Positions 44,690 to 52,926 of a stretch of 64,000 nucleotides of DNA are shown one piece after another. The stretch is from JBLMXQ01 sp050257855 (GTDB lineage Bacteria > Acidobacteriota > Vicinamibacteria > Vicinamibacterales > CAVVIG01): the NCBI GenBank assembly GCA_050257855.1, contig JBLMXQ010000096.1, forward strand, positions 6,530 to 70,529. The letters run 5' to 3'. Numbering within the stretch: position 1 is the stretch's first letter; each line of letters opens with the position of its first letter. The notes under the pieces are model-generated. The model did no database searches. It worked only from the letters and a program-made list of their open reading frames with translations, and had not been told where the DNA came from. A program made the position numbers and the translations under genes.

Positions 44690-45018
44690 GGGGTCAACAG
44701 CACCCGCGAGATGGCCGCGGCAAAGCGCTGCCATTCGGCAGTCTGCGCGCCGAGGTGGCGGCGTCCGCTGGCCGTGAGGCGGTAGAACTTCGCCCGTCGT
44801 CCGAGCTCCGACATGCCCCACTCCGCCTCGAGCAGGCCCCGACGCTCGAGCCGGTACAACGCCGGATAGAGCGATCCCTCCTCGACTTCGACGACGCCCT
44901 CGGTGGCTTCCTCGATGGCGCGGGCAATCGCGTAGCCGTGGCGGCGGCCGCCAGTGAGCGTCTTCAGGATGAGGGCGTCGAGCGTCCCGTGGAGGAGCTC
45001 TGGAGCAGCGTCGGTCAT
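44686..45018 (-). CDS. PadR family transcriptional regulator
   Basis: A 110-residue winged-helix repressor. 'LLHGTLDALILKTLTGGRRHGYAIARAIEEATEGVVEVEEGSLYPALYRLERRGLLEAEWG' and 'GRRAKFYRLTASGRRHL' are the PadR HTH and wing. Its gene is directly followed by and translationally coupled to ADOP permease 2, the usual PadR-ADOP pairing. A palindromic site abuts its start codon, so auto-repression that is lifted by an unknown ligand is expected. A C-terminal dimerisation helix is short, as in many PadR-s1 proteins. Confidence 0.9.
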   Translation of the reverse strand: MTDAAPELLHGTLDALILKTLTGGRRHGYAIARAIEEATEGVVEVEEGSLYPALYRLERRGLLEAEWGMSELGRRAKFYRLTASGRRHLGAQTAEWQRFAAAISRVLLTP

Positions 45019-45019
45019 A

Positions 45020-45038
45020 TACCTAGATTATCAAGGTA
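45020..45038 (-). promoter_or_regulatory. putative PadR operator / -10 region
   Basis: TACCTAGATTATCAAGGTA is an imperfect palindrome (arms TACCT/AGGTA) starting one base upstream of the padR start codon. On the minus strand it contains GATAAT, 8 bases before ATG, a -10-like box. A PadR dimer here would block its own transcription. Confidence 0.65.
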
Positions 45039-45115
45039 ATAACCTTGGACGGTAGCAGCATCGAAATAGTTCACCGAGACGCTCGGTCGTGAGGAATTAC
45101 CGGGAGGGTGGGGAA

Positions 45116-45190
45116 GGGGTGAAGTAGTGGGTGAAGGGGTGAAGGGGTGAAGGGGTGAAGGGGTGATTGCACCCCTTCACCACTTCACCA
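45116..45190. repeat. TGAAGGGG tandem repeat with inverted arm
   Basis: Four to five copies of the octamer TGAAGGGG lie at about 45131-45165 and the complementary CACCCCTTCACCACTTCACC follows at 45171-45190. The whole is a potential hairpin in the gap downstream of the zinc-ribbon gene. Related to the repeat at 37609-37693. Confidence 0.8.
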
Positions 45191-45196
45191 CATCCA

Positions 45197-45610
45197 CTAT
45201 TCGACGTAACTGTAGCCGCAGTTCTCGCAGGTCCACGTGCGGCCCTGGCGGTACATGTTGAATCCGCACTGCGGGCACGTCCGGTACTCGCGCCCCTGGG
45301 CGTCGATCTTGGTCTCGCTGTTCGGATCGCTCTGACCCGAGTTGTCCGAACCCGTGTCGTACGGATCCTTGTAGGGGTCGTCCTTCTTGTCGTCTTTCTT
45401 CTGATCGTCCTTCTTCTGGTCGCCCTTCTTCTGGTCGCCCTTCTTCTGGTCGTCCTTCTTCTGGTCGCCCGACTGCTGCGACTCCTGTGCGAAGGCGACG
45501 ATCGGCGACGCGGCGGCGCCCACGACAGCGGCCGCAATCAACCCCGAGCCGCGAAGAAAGCTGCGGCGGTCCAGCGTCCGTTCCAGCTTCTTCAGGATCT
45601 CTTCGTTCAT
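45197..45610 (-). CDS. Tat-exported zinc-ribbon protein with DQKK repeats
   Basis: A 137-residue protein. Arg15-Arg16 in 'DRRSFLRGSGLIAAAVVGAAASPIVAFA' forms a textbook twin-arginine signal, so it is folded and possibly metallated before export. After the leader comes a highly charged low-complexity stretch (~48-76) with repeated D-Q-K-K-D/G units, then a polar linker, then a zinc ribbon with Cys112, Cys115, Cys128 and Cys131 ('RTCPQCGFNMY', 'WTCENCGYSYVE'). I do not recognise the whole protein. Downstream is the TGAAGGGG repeat. A palindrome overlapping the promoter suggests regulation. Confidence 0.75.
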   Translation of the reverse strand: MNEEILKKLERTLDRRSFLRGSGLIAAAVVGAAASPIVAFAQESQQSGDQKKDDQKKGDQKKGDQKKDDQKKDDKKDDPYKDPYDTGSDNSGQSDPNSETKIDAQGREYRTCPQCGFNMYRQGRTWTCENCGYSYVE

Positions 45611-45680
45611 GCTCGGATCTGCCTCCGGGTATGAAGAACCCTCCGCCGCCGGGGCGAACGCGCCCCGGCGCCCTCAGGCG

Positions 45681-45709
45681 AGTATAGGACCGGATTGCCC
45701 GGAATCCGG
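45681..45709 (-). promoter_or_regulatory. promoter with inverted repeat ahead of the zinc-ribbon gene
   Basis: On the minus strand TATACT (45681-45686) is a -10-like box 71 bases before the ATG. Between it and the -35 zone lies CCGGATT-CCGGGC-AATCCGG (45690-45709), a perfect 7-bp inverted repeat, which is a plausible operator. No good -35 hexamer is visible. Confidence 0.4.
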
Positions 45710-45754
45710 ACCAGAATTGTCGCCGTCTGGTAATTTTTTGTCTCGAACCTCCAG

Positions 45755-46438
45755 CTAGCCGACGAACTTGTACCCCGCGCCGTGGACGGTCAGGATGTGC
45801 TCGGGCTCGTGCGGGCTCGGCTCGATCTTTTGCCGTAGTTTCGCCACGAAGTTGTCGATCGTGCGCGTCGTCGGCGACTCCTCGTACCCCCAGACCTGGT
45901 TGAGGATCTGCTCGCGCGTGACGACCTCACCCGTATGGGCGACGAGGTACCGCAGCAGGTCGAACTCGCGCGCCGTGAAGTCGATGCGCTGGCCGCCGCG
46001 GTGCGCCTGGTGCGTCCGGAAGTCGATCTCGATGTCGCCGATGCGGCACGTCTCGAGGCCGGATGGCCGGCCGCCGGCGCGGCGCAGCACCGCCCGGACC
46101 CGCGCGAGGAGTTCGGTGATGCTGAACGGCTTCGTCACGTAGTCGTCGGCGCCGAGCTCGAGCCCCAGCACCTTTTCGGTTTCCTGTGATCGGGCGGTCA
46201 GCATCACGACCGGCGTCGGGTTGGCGCGCGCGCGGAGCTCGCGGCAGACCTCGAAGCCGTTCTTGCGGGGGAGCGTCACGTCGAGGACGACGAGGTCCGG
46301 AGCGGTGGAGATGGCCTTGGCGAGTCCGTCCTCGCCGTCCGACGCCGTGACGACCTCGTAGCCTTCGAGCTCGAGGTTGTCACGCAGACCGAGCAACATC
46401 TGCGGCTCGTCCTCGATCACCAGTATTCGTTTGGTCAC
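45755..46438 (-). CDS. OmpR/PhoB-family response regulator
   Basis: A 227-residue protein. The receiver has the acidic pair Glu9/Asp10, the phosphoryl site Asp53 in 'LVVLDVTLP', Thr in 'VVMLTARS' and Lys in 'DDYVTKPF'. The effector is a winged helix ('RGGQRIDFTAREFDLLRYLVAHTGEVVTREQILNQVWGYEESPTTRTIDNFVAKLRQKIE'). Its gene overlaps the 3' end of the kinase gene by 59 bases in another frame, so the pair is one translational unit. The regulon is unknown; the zinc-ribbon gene downstream is 145 bases away. Confidence 0.93.
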   Translation of the reverse strand: MTKRILVIEDEPQMLLGLRDNLELEGYEVVTASDGEDGLAKAISTAPDLVVLDVTLPRKNGFEVCRELRARANPTPVVMLTARSQETEKVLGLELGADDYVTKPFSITELLARVRAVLRRAGGRPSGLETCRIGDIEIDFRTHQAHRGGQRIDFTAREFDLLRYLVAHTGEVVTREQILNQVWGYEESPTTRTIDNFVAKLRQKIEPSPHEPEHILTVHGAGYKFVG

Positions 46439-48176
46439 CGTGTGCCTCTGCGTAGAGCGGGAAGTGGAGCGTGAAGGTGCTGCCCCGGCCCGGCTCGCTG
46501 TCCACGCCCACGAACCCGTTGTGCGCGCGCATGATGTGGTCCACGATCGCCAGGCCGAGCCCGGTGCCCTGCGGGCCCGATCCGGCGTCGTGCTGAATCC
46601 GGTAGAACTTGCGGAAGATCTTGCGCTGGAACCGCGGCGGAATGCCGACGCCGTGGTCGGTCACGCGGACGCGGCCGAAGCCGTCGAGCGCGTCCACTTC
46701 GACCCGGATCTCGCGGTGCTCCGGCGAGTACTTCATCGCGTTCGACAGCAGGTTCTCGAGCGCCTGCTCGGCGGCTTCGGGGTCGATGAGCACCGGCGGC
46801 ACGTTCGGCGCGACGTGCGATGTGACCGTGAACTGGTTCTGGCGGAACTGGCTCGCGAGCGAGTCGAGCACGCGGCTCGTCATCTGCGCGAGGTCGGTCG
46901 GCTCGGCCTTGTACTTCCGCAGCCCCGCCTCGATCCGCGAGAAATCGAGGATGTTGTTGATGAGGCGCGTCAGTTTGCGCGCCTCGCTGTTGATGATGCG
47001 GTAGTACTCCTGCGCCCGGTCGGTGTTCTTCAGCCGCCCGAGCTCCAGCGTCTCCGCGAACAGCTGGATGAGCGCGAGCGGCGTCTTCAGGTCGTGCGAG
47101 ACGCTCGAGACGAAATTCGACTTCATCTCCGCCACGCGCACCTCGCGCGCGGCGGCGCGCGCGACGAAGAACACGCCGAGCGCCATGACGCCGGCGAGCA
47201 CGGCCATCATCGCCCGCTGCGGGCGCGCGCGGGCTTCGATGATCTGGGTGATGCTCTGCCCGCCGTAGCCGACGCGCAGCCGCCAGACTTCCGGTCGGAC
47301 GCTGACGCCCTCGCGCCGCACGTCGTAGGGCGCGGCGTACTCGATCAGCTCCTTGTCGAAGAACACCAGCGGGAAGGAGCGCTCGTCCACGTACGGCATC
47401 GCCGCCGAGGCGCCCCGCGGGAACAGCACGTGCGACTGGTCGTCCAGGACGGACGCCACGAGCGGCGGGAAGCCGGTCGGCGTCTGCCAGGCCTGCAGCT
47501 TCGTGCGCAGCAGGTCCGGGAAGTACCGGTGCCGCAGCTGCTCGGCGTCGACGGCGAAGGCGACGAAGCTCGTGAGCCGGTCGCGCGCCGGGAACACGAA
47601 CCGCAGCTGCGCCTGGACGTAGGCGCGCCGCCCGTCGATGTTCATCTCGAAGGCGACGATGGCCCGTTTGCGGGGCGCGAAGTCACGGATGTTGGTCAGG
47701 AGCGCATCGGCCTCGGGCCGCCCCGTATACAGCCCGCGGTGCTCCCGGTCCATGACGAGCAGTTCGTCGCGGTGCACGTCGGTCGCGTCCGACCAGACGT
47801 AGAAACGGCTCACGAACCCGCTCCGGTCCAGCGAGTCCTCGAACGCGCGCTCGATGAACGGCAGGTTGAGCGGCTCGGTCTGCGCCTGCGTAATCCGCAG
47901 CAGCGTCTCGATGTGCGGCGCCTTGAGCGCGTCCTCGATGCTCTTGGTCAGGCCGTCGGCCGACTCCTGACTGAGCTGGCGCAGCACGAGCGCGGAGGAT
48001 CGTCCGAGGTTCGAGAGCGATCGGAACTGGAAGTAGAAGAGGACGGCCACCGGGATCGCGACGGCGACCGCCAGGGCGGCAGCCAGACGCAGGCTGCGGT
48101 CGCGCATCAGCTGCCCGACGGCCGATGGGCCGACCACCCGTCCCCCGGGCGCACGAGACGATCCCTGCGTGTCCAT
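46380..48176 (-). CDS. membrane sensor histidine kinase
   Basis: A 598-residue kinase. Transmembrane helices lie at about 32-50 and 325-345 and enclose a ~275-residue periplasmic sensor. The dimerisation box 'NFVSSVSHDLKTPLALIQLF' has His361 as phospho-acceptor; the ATPase has the N box 'EQALENLLSNAMKYSPE', G1 'VTDHGVGIPP' and G2 'GTGLGLAIVDHIM'. AGGAG precedes the ATG at 48176. It is followed by the response regulator with a long overlap. The sensor domain has no recognisable ligand signature. Confidence 0.9.
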   Translation of the reverse strand: MDTQGSSRAPGGRVVGPSAVGQLMRDRSLRLAAALAVAVAIPVAVLFYFQFRSLSNLGRSSALVLRQLSQESADGLTKSIEDALKAPHIETLLRITQAQTEPLNLPFIERAFEDSLDRSGFVSRFYVWSDATDVHRDELLVMDREHRGLYTGRPEADALLTNIRDFAPRKRAIVAFEMNIDGRRAYVQAQLRFVFPARDRLTSFVAFAVDAEQLRHRYFPDLLRTKLQAWQTPTGFPPLVASVLDDQSHVLFPRGASAAMPYVDERSFPLVFFDKELIEYAAPYDVRREGVSVRPEVWRLRVGYGGQSITQIIEARARPQRAMMAVLAGVMALGVFFVARAAAREVRVAEMKSNFVSSVSHDLKTPLALIQLFAETLELGRLKNTDRAQEYYRIINSEARKLTRLINNILDFSRIEAGLRKYKAEPTDLAQMTSRVLDSLASQFRQNQFTVTSHVAPNVPPVLIDPEAAEQALENLLSNAMKYSPEHREIRVEVDALDGFGRVRVTDHGVGIPPRFQRKIFRKFYRIQHDAGSGPQGTGLGLAIVDHIMRAHNGFVGVDSEPGRGSTFTLHFPLYAEAHGDQTNTGDRGRAADVARSA

Positions 48177-48271
48177 GCGTGCTCCTGAAACGTCGCGGCG
48201 GGGCGGCCCGGGCCTGCCTGCGGCCGGCCGCGGCGCGGCAGGGCCCCACAGCGAGGCGCGTCACAAGCTTA

Positions 48272-49561
48272 TCAGGAATGAGACGATCGCGTGATCTCCG
48301 CGGCGATCTCGTCGAGAAAGCCCCGGTCGCCCGCGCGCTCCGGATGACGTTCGAGGAGCGACGCGGCGATCTCGTAGGCCTCGAGCAGCAGATCCTCACG
48401 CTCGTCGGGCGGCGCCGCGTCCGCGAACCACCTGAGATCACGAACCGCGCCGGCGGTGTCGCCGCACGCGAACCGGACGACCGCGAGGCGGCACCCCTGC
48501 CGCCGGTTCTTCTCGGGGTCGCGCCGCTGGCCTTCCTCGTACGCGGCCAGCGCCTCTCCGTACGCGCCGGCCAGGAACCGCGCGTGCCCGAGATTGTAGT
48601 AGCCGAACACGAAATCGGGCGCCAGCGCGATCACCTGCCGGCAGGCCTCGGCCGATTCGTCGAGGCGGCCGAGCTCCCGCGTCACGACGCCGACGTTGTT
48701 CAGGATCGTGAAGTTGCGCGGGTCGTGCGCGAGCGCCCGCGTGAACGCCGCCAGCGCTTCCTCGCGCCGGCCGAGCTCGCCGAGCGTCGCCCCGAGGTTG
48801 CCCGCCGCCGCCACGAACGACGGCATGAGCGCCGAGGCGCGCCCAAACGCGCCGGCCGCGCGCTCCAGGTCCTCGCCCGCCAGCCAGAGCTTTCCGTCCT
48901 CGTAGTGGGCGGCCGCCCAGTCCGGCGCGATGGCGAGCGCGCGATCGAGCGCGTGACGCGCGCCTCCGGCGTCCTGCAGTTCGCGCCGGGCGCTCGCCAG
49001 GGCCAGCCACGCCACCTCGGACTGCGGCGCTCCCGCGACCGCCTCCTCGCACAGCCGCAGCCGGTCGTCGGCAGACTCGGCGTGGTACGCGCGGGCAAGC
49101 AGAGCGGGCAGGACGGGCGGCGCGGGCGGGGCCGGTCCGGCAGGCGGGGCGGGCGAGGGGGGATCGCGTGCCAGATCTCGGACCTCGAATCCCGCCCACG
49201 GACCGCGGCCCGCGAGCGCCTCGGGCGCCTGCCGCGCCAGCGCGTCGCGGTCGGCAGTCACCACGAGCCGATCGCCGGGTCCGAGCGTGTCGAGCAAAGC
49301 CTGGATGGAGTACGAAGACTGCGTCAGCACCAGCCGGGTACCGCGGACCTGGCAGTCAGGGAAGGCGCGTTCGGCATCATGGAGGACGAGGCTGCGCGGG
49401 CGGCCTGCAGCCGAAGCCGGCCCCGGACGCTCGAACGGGAACGCGTCGGCGGAGACCCATTCGCGGCGTGCGTCTGGCGCCTCGCGCCGGAGCAGGTCGA
49501 CGGCGGCCGCGACGCGCGCGTCACGGCTGCCGCCGATGATGAGCCGGGCGATCCGATCCAC
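48272..49561 (-). CDS. TPR protein
   Basis: A 429-residue protein. The first ~130 residues ('ARLIIGGSRDARVAAAVDLLRREAPDARREWVSADAFPFERPG...LVLTQSSYSIQALLDTLGPGDRLVVTADRDAL') look like a Rossmann-type or phosphonate-loop-like domain of unknown kind. A Pro-rich linker (~132-150) leads to about five TPR units (~155-330; 'GNLGATLGELGRREEALAAFTRALAHDPRN', 'YYNLGHARFLAGAYGEALAAYEEGQRRDP') and a helical end. It begins 13 bases after the creatininase stop and precedes the kinase. A scaffold or adaptor is likely. Confidence 0.7.
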   Translation of the reverse strand: MDRIARLIIGGSRDARVAAAVDLLRREAPDARREWVSADAFPFERPGPASAAGRPRSLVLHDAERAFPDCQVRGTRLVLTQSSYSIQALLDTLGPGDRLVVTADRDALARQAPEALAGRGPWAGFEVRDLARDPPSPAPPAGPAPPAPPVLPALLARAYHAESADDRLRLCEEAVAGAPQSEVAWLALASARRELQDAGGARHALDRALAIAPDWAAAHYEDGKLWLAGEDLERAAGAFGRASALMPSFVAAAGNLGATLGELGRREEALAAFTRALAHDPRNFTILNNVGVVTRELGRLDESAEACRQVIALAPDFVFGYYNLGHARFLAGAYGEALAAYEEGQRRDPEKNRRQGCRLAVVRFACGDTAGAVRDLRWFADAAPPDEREDLLLEAYEIAASLLERHPERAGDRGFLDEIAAEITRSSHS

Positions 49562-49574
49562 CAGCCCGCGCAGA

Positions 49575-50450
49575 CTACTGCTGCCCGGTCGCCTTGTTGC
49601 CGTTGGCGAGGAACCCGCGAATCTGCCTGACCGCGAAGTCGGTCTTCATGTCGAAGAGCATCTTGCCGAGCGCGACGGTCGACGGGCGCGCGTCGCCCGA
49701 GATGCCGTTGTTGATCTTCCGCTCGGGACGCTGACCCGGCGGCGGGACCGGATCGCCGACTGCCGTCTTGATCAGGTCCCTGCGGACCCAGCCCTTGTCG
49801 GCGCCGAGATAGAGCATCTCGGATGTATCCGGAATGCCGGCGTGCGTGCTGAGAGGCAGCCCCTTCTTCTTCAGGTACTCGTCGAACGCGTCGTTCGCGC
49901 CCCGGTACACCTGATCGCAGTAGTAGACGTGGATGCCCTGCGGGCCGTACTTGTCATCGAGCTTCTTCGCCACCGCCTCGAAGACCTTCGGCTGCCCGCC
50001 GCCGTGATCGCCCATCACGATCACGTTCTTGAATCCGGTCAGGATCGACTGTTCCGCGATCTCGGTCAGAATGGCCTCGAACGTCTCGCCGCTCAGGCCG
50101 ATCGTGCCCGGCAGGTCCTTGCTCGCCCGGTTGGGGGAGAAGGCGAGGACCGGCATCGCGATCGCGTTCCCGAGCTTCAGGGCGATCGCCCTGACCTGGG
50201 CGCGGGCCATCAAGGTGTGGCCGCCGTTGACGTTCTGCGGCCCGCGCTGCTCCGTCCCGCCGGTATAGACGAGCGCCGTCGTCTTGCCCGCCGCGATGGC
50301 CGCCTTCACCTCGGGCCAGGTCATCATCTCGAATTCCACGAGCGGCGCCTTCGCCGCGCGCGCGCCGGCCGGCCGGGCCGCCGGCGTCTGCGCGATCGCG
50401 GTCGGCGCCGACAGCGCGATCACGGCGATCGCTGAAAGCAGACGATGCAT
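49575..50450 (-). CDS. creatininase family hydrolase, exported
   Basis: A 291-residue protein. The ATG at 50450 follows AAGGAG and starts a signal peptide ('HRLLSAIAVIALSAPTAIA'). The body has 'TWPEVKAAIAAGKTTALVYTGGTEQRGPQNVNGGHTLMARAQVRAIALKLGNAIAMPVLAF' (metal-binding Glu, His, Asp-type positions), 'GLSGETFEAILTEIAEQSILTGFKNVIVMGDHGGGQPKVFEAVA' (Asp, His), and 'DTSEMLYLGADKGWV'. Creatininase-family enzymes hydrolyse lactams, amides or ribosyl-formyl groups; an extracytoplasmic location is unusual for the classic enzyme. It heads a minus-strand block with the TPR and kinase genes. Confidence 0.8.
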   Translation of the reverse strand: MHRLLSAIAVIALSAPTAIAQTPAARPAGARAAKAPLVEFEMMTWPEVKAAIAAGKTTALVYTGGTEQRGPQNVNGGHTLMARAQVRAIALKLGNAIAMPVLAFSPNRASKDLPGTIGLSGETFEAILTEIAEQSILTGFKNVIVMGDHGGGQPKVFEAVAKKLDDKYGPQGIHVYYCDQVYRGANDAFDEYLKKKGLPLSTHAGIPDTSEMLYLGADKGWVRRDLIKTAVGDPVPPPGQRPERKINNGISGDARPSTVALGKMLFDMKTDFAVRQIRGFLANGNKATGQQ

Positions 50451-50473
50451 GCTGAGTGTCTCCTTAATACATT

Positions 50474-50613
50474 CGCGTGGGGCCCCACCCCCACGCGCTG
50501 GCCGACCCGACGCGTCCCTCGCGCTCGAGCGTAGACTCTCGCGCGCGGCTGTCGGAGCGGGGCCCCACCCCCACGCGCTGGCCGACCTGACGCGTCCCTC
50601 GCGCTCAAGCGCC
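50474..50613. repeat. GGGGCCCC palindrome repeat in direct tandem
   Basis: A ~53-base unit with GGGGCCCCACCCCCACGCG, then 'CTGGCCGACC[C/T]GACGCGTCCC', occurs at 50479-50531 and 50559-50611. CGTGGGGCCCC...CCCCACGCG can form a hairpin. The same core in inverse orientation occurs twice at 59688-59745. The 338-base gap 50451-50788 is otherwise only this repeat plus possible promoter sequence for the Rieske gene. Confidence 0.8.
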
Positions 50614-50788
50614 GACGCTCGCCTCGGGGCGCTTTCCATTCTTGTCGCGCACCCACGTCATGCGAAAGCCGCAAGCGCGATTTCGCCCGTCTTGCCGCGG
50701 ATCCGAGCGCCGTTATAATGCGATCAGTTCTTGCTTGATGCTTGTAATTAATTGTGTACAGGCCGATTAGGCGGCCGCGCACCACGGC

Positions 50789-51304
50789 ATGGATCGTCAG
50801 CTGATGAGGCAGTCCACTCCTCCGTCATCGACCGTTTCGTCCCCCGATCTCGATCGCCGCGGCTGGCTCCGCGCGGCGATCGGCATCGTCATCGGCGCCA
50901 TCACTTCGACGCTGGCCGTCGTCGCCGGCGGCGCCGCGATCGCGCCCAGCTTCGCGACCCCGGGTGAGAAGTGGGTGCCCGCCGGGCGCCTGAAGGATCT
51001 CGAAGACGACGTGCCGACGGCGGTCACGGTCCGCGTGTCCCGTCAGGATGGCTACTACGAAGCCGTCGATCACCAGGTCGTGTATCTGATCAAATCCGAG
51101 TCGGGCGACGTGCGCGCGCTGTCGTCCACCTGCACGCATCTCGGCTGCCGCACCAGCTACGATGCCGCGAAGAAAGTCATCAAATGCCCGTGTCACGGCG
51201 GCGTGTACAGCCCTGACGGCAAGGTGCTGGCCGGCCCGCCGCCGCGGCCCCTGCCGGCCGTTGCCGTCCGCGTCGACGGCCCACAGGTGTTCGTCCAAGT
51301 CTGA
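50789..51304 (+). CDS. Rieske iron-sulfur protein
   Basis: A 171-residue protein with an N-terminal 'DRRGWLRAAIGIVIGAITSTLAVVAGGAAIAP' anchor, Tat-type and membrane-spanning, as in bc1/b6f Rieske subunits. The 2Fe-2S site is complete: Cys115-Thr-His117-Leu-Gly-Cys120 and Cys133-Pro-Cys135-His136 ('STCTHLGCRTSY', 'IKCPCHGGVYSPDG'). Disulfide Cys120/Cys135 is conserved. It overlaps by one base with the cytochrome b gene. Together they form the core of a menaquinol- or plastoquinol-type oxidoreductase. Confidence 0.92.
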   Translation: MDRQLMRQSTPPSSTVSSPDLDRRGWLRAAIGIVIGAITSTLAVVAGGAAIAPSFATPGEKWVPAGRLKDLEDDVPTAVTVRVSRQDGYYEAVDHQVVYLIKSESGDVRALSSTCTHLGCRTSYDAAKKVIKCPCHGGVYSPDGKVLAGPPPRPLPAVAVRVDGPQVFVQV

Positions 51305-52896
51305 TGTCCACACGTCAATCGATCGGCGACTGGCTCGACGCGCGTACGGGGTACCGCGCGGGCCTGCACCACCTGCTCGACGAGCCGCTGCCGGCGAGCG
51401 TGAACTGGTGGTTCACGCTCGGCAGCGTGCTGCTGATGCTGCTCGCCGTGCAGATCGTCACCGGCGCGGTTCTGATGATGTACTACGTGCCGGCGCCGGC
51501 CTACGCCTACGACAGCGTGAGGTTCATCGCGACCCGGCTCACGTTCGGTCATATCCTCCGCGGCCTGCACTTCTTCGGCGCCAGCTTCGTGGTGATCTTC
51601 GCCGGGCTGCACCTGCTGCGCGTGCTCTTCTTCGGGGCCTACAAGAGCCCGCGCGAAGTGACCTGGTGGACCGGCATCCTGCTGCTCCTCGTCATCATGG
51701 CGTTCGCGCTCACCGGCTACCTGCTGCCGTGGGATCAGCGGGCGTACTGGGCGACGGTCGTCACGATCAACATCGCGAAGAGCACGCCGGTTCTCGGCGC
51801 GTGGGCCGCCGACGTCCTGCGCGGCGGACCGGTGATCGGCGCGCTCACGCTCAGCCGCTGGTTCGCCGTGCACGTGATCCTGCTGCCGGCCGCGCTCGTC
51901 GGCCTCACCGCCGCGCACCTGTACCTGATGCGGCGCCACGGCATCGCCGGGCACTTCAAGGCGAAAGACGGTCCGGAGCGGCCCTTCTATCCCGACCACG
52001 CCTGGAAGGACACGCTCGTCGTCGCGCTCGTGTTCGCGGCGCTGATATCGTTCGCGGTTTTCGCCAAGGCGCCGCTCGATGCGATGGCCAATCCCTCGGA
52101 CGCCAGCTACACGCCGCGGCCGGAGTGGTACTTCCTCGGCCTGTTCCAGCTGCTCAAGTACTTTCCGGGACGACTCGAGCCGGTGGCGGCGAACGGCATT
52201 CCGGCGCTCACGATCCTGTTCCTGCTGCTGCTGCCGTTTCTCGACCGCGGGGCGACGCGTCACCCGCTCGAGCGGCGCGTGGTCACGGGCATCGCGGCGT
52301 TCCTGGTGGTCGGCGCCCTCGCCCTCACCTCGCTCGGACTGCGCGATGCACCCGGCAACACGAGCGCGCAGGCGTGGGGTCCGCGCGCGATCGCGGGGCG
52401 CGACATCGCGTCGGGAGAGCGGTGCACGCGGTGTCATACGCCGGACGGCATCGGACCCGATCTGACCCGCGGCAGGTTCGTCCGCGACGATCAGTGGATT
52501 GAGGGGCACGTGGGCGATCCGGAGATGATCGCGCCCGGGCTGCGTCCGGCGCCGGCCGGCGGCCTCAAGCTGCTCGAGTCGCGCGCGGTCGTCGCCTACG
52601 TGCAGAAGGCGCGCGCGGGCATTCCGCCGCCGGCCGTGACCGAGACCGAGCGCGTCGCCTCCGACGTGTTCGCGACGCGGTGCATCACGTGCCACATCGT
52701 CAACGGCGACGGCGGCAAGGAAGGGCCCGACCTCACGCACGCGGCGAAGAAGCCGGATCACAATCAGGCGTGGTTCGTCACGTGGATCTCGGATCCGTCG
52801 AACGTCGATCCGACCGCCGACATGCCGGCGTTCGAGGGCAAGCTGACCGAGGATCAGTTGAAGGCGATCGCGGCCTGGCTGGCGGCGAAGAAGTAG
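51304..52896 (+). CDS. cytochrome b fused to di-heme cytochrome c
   Basis: A 530-residue fusion. Residues ~1-350 are cytochrome b with b6-like start ('RTGYRAGLHHLLDEPLPASVNWWFTLGSVLLMLLAVQIVTGAVLMMYYVPA') and the quinol-site 'SYTPRPEWYFLGLFQLLKYFP'; helix His pairs in 'GLHFFGASFVVIFAGLHLLR' and 'HVILLPAALVGLTAAHLY' hold two b hemes. The C-terminal ~160 residues add two c-type hemes: Cys374/Cys377/His378 and Cys460/Cys463/His464. No separate cytochrome c1 gene is seen; the fusion would pass electrons onward. It overlaps the Rieske stop by one base. Confidence 0.9.
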   Translation: MSTRQSIGDWLDARTGYRAGLHHLLDEPLPASVNWWFTLGSVLLMLLAVQIVTGAVLMMYYVPAPAYAYDSVRFIATRLTFGHILRGLHFFGASFVVIFAGLHLLRVLFFGAYKSPREVTWWTGILLLLVIMAFALTGYLLPWDQRAYWATVVTINIAKSTPVLGAWAADVLRGGPVIGALTLSRWFAVHVILLPAALVGLTAAHLYLMRRHGIAGHFKAKDGPERPFYPDHAWKDTLVVALVFAALISFAVFAKAPLDAMANPSDASYTPRPEWYFLGLFQLLKYFPGRLEPVAANGIPALTILFLLLLPFLDRGATRHPLERRVVTGIAAFLVVGALALTSLGLRDAPGNTSAQAWGPRAIAGRDIASGERCTRCHTPDGIGPDLTRGRFVRDDQWIEGHVGDPEMIAPGLRPAPAGGLKLLESRAVVAYVQKARAGIPPPAVTETERVASDVFATRCITCHIVNGDGGKEGPDLTHAAKKPDHNQAWFVTWISDPSNVDPTADMPAFEGKLTEDQLKAIAAWLAAKK

Positions 52897-52920
52897 GGGA
52901 CGGCCTTCAGGCCGTCCCCC
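52893..52920. repeat. GGGACGG palindromic repeat, one copy
   Basis: GTAGGGGACGGCCTTCAGGCCGTCCCCC is a near perfect hairpin between two convergent genes. Its TAG is the stop codon of the cytochrome b/c fusion. It may work as a bidirectional terminator here. Confidence 0.8.
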
Positions 52921-52926
52921 GCGCGA

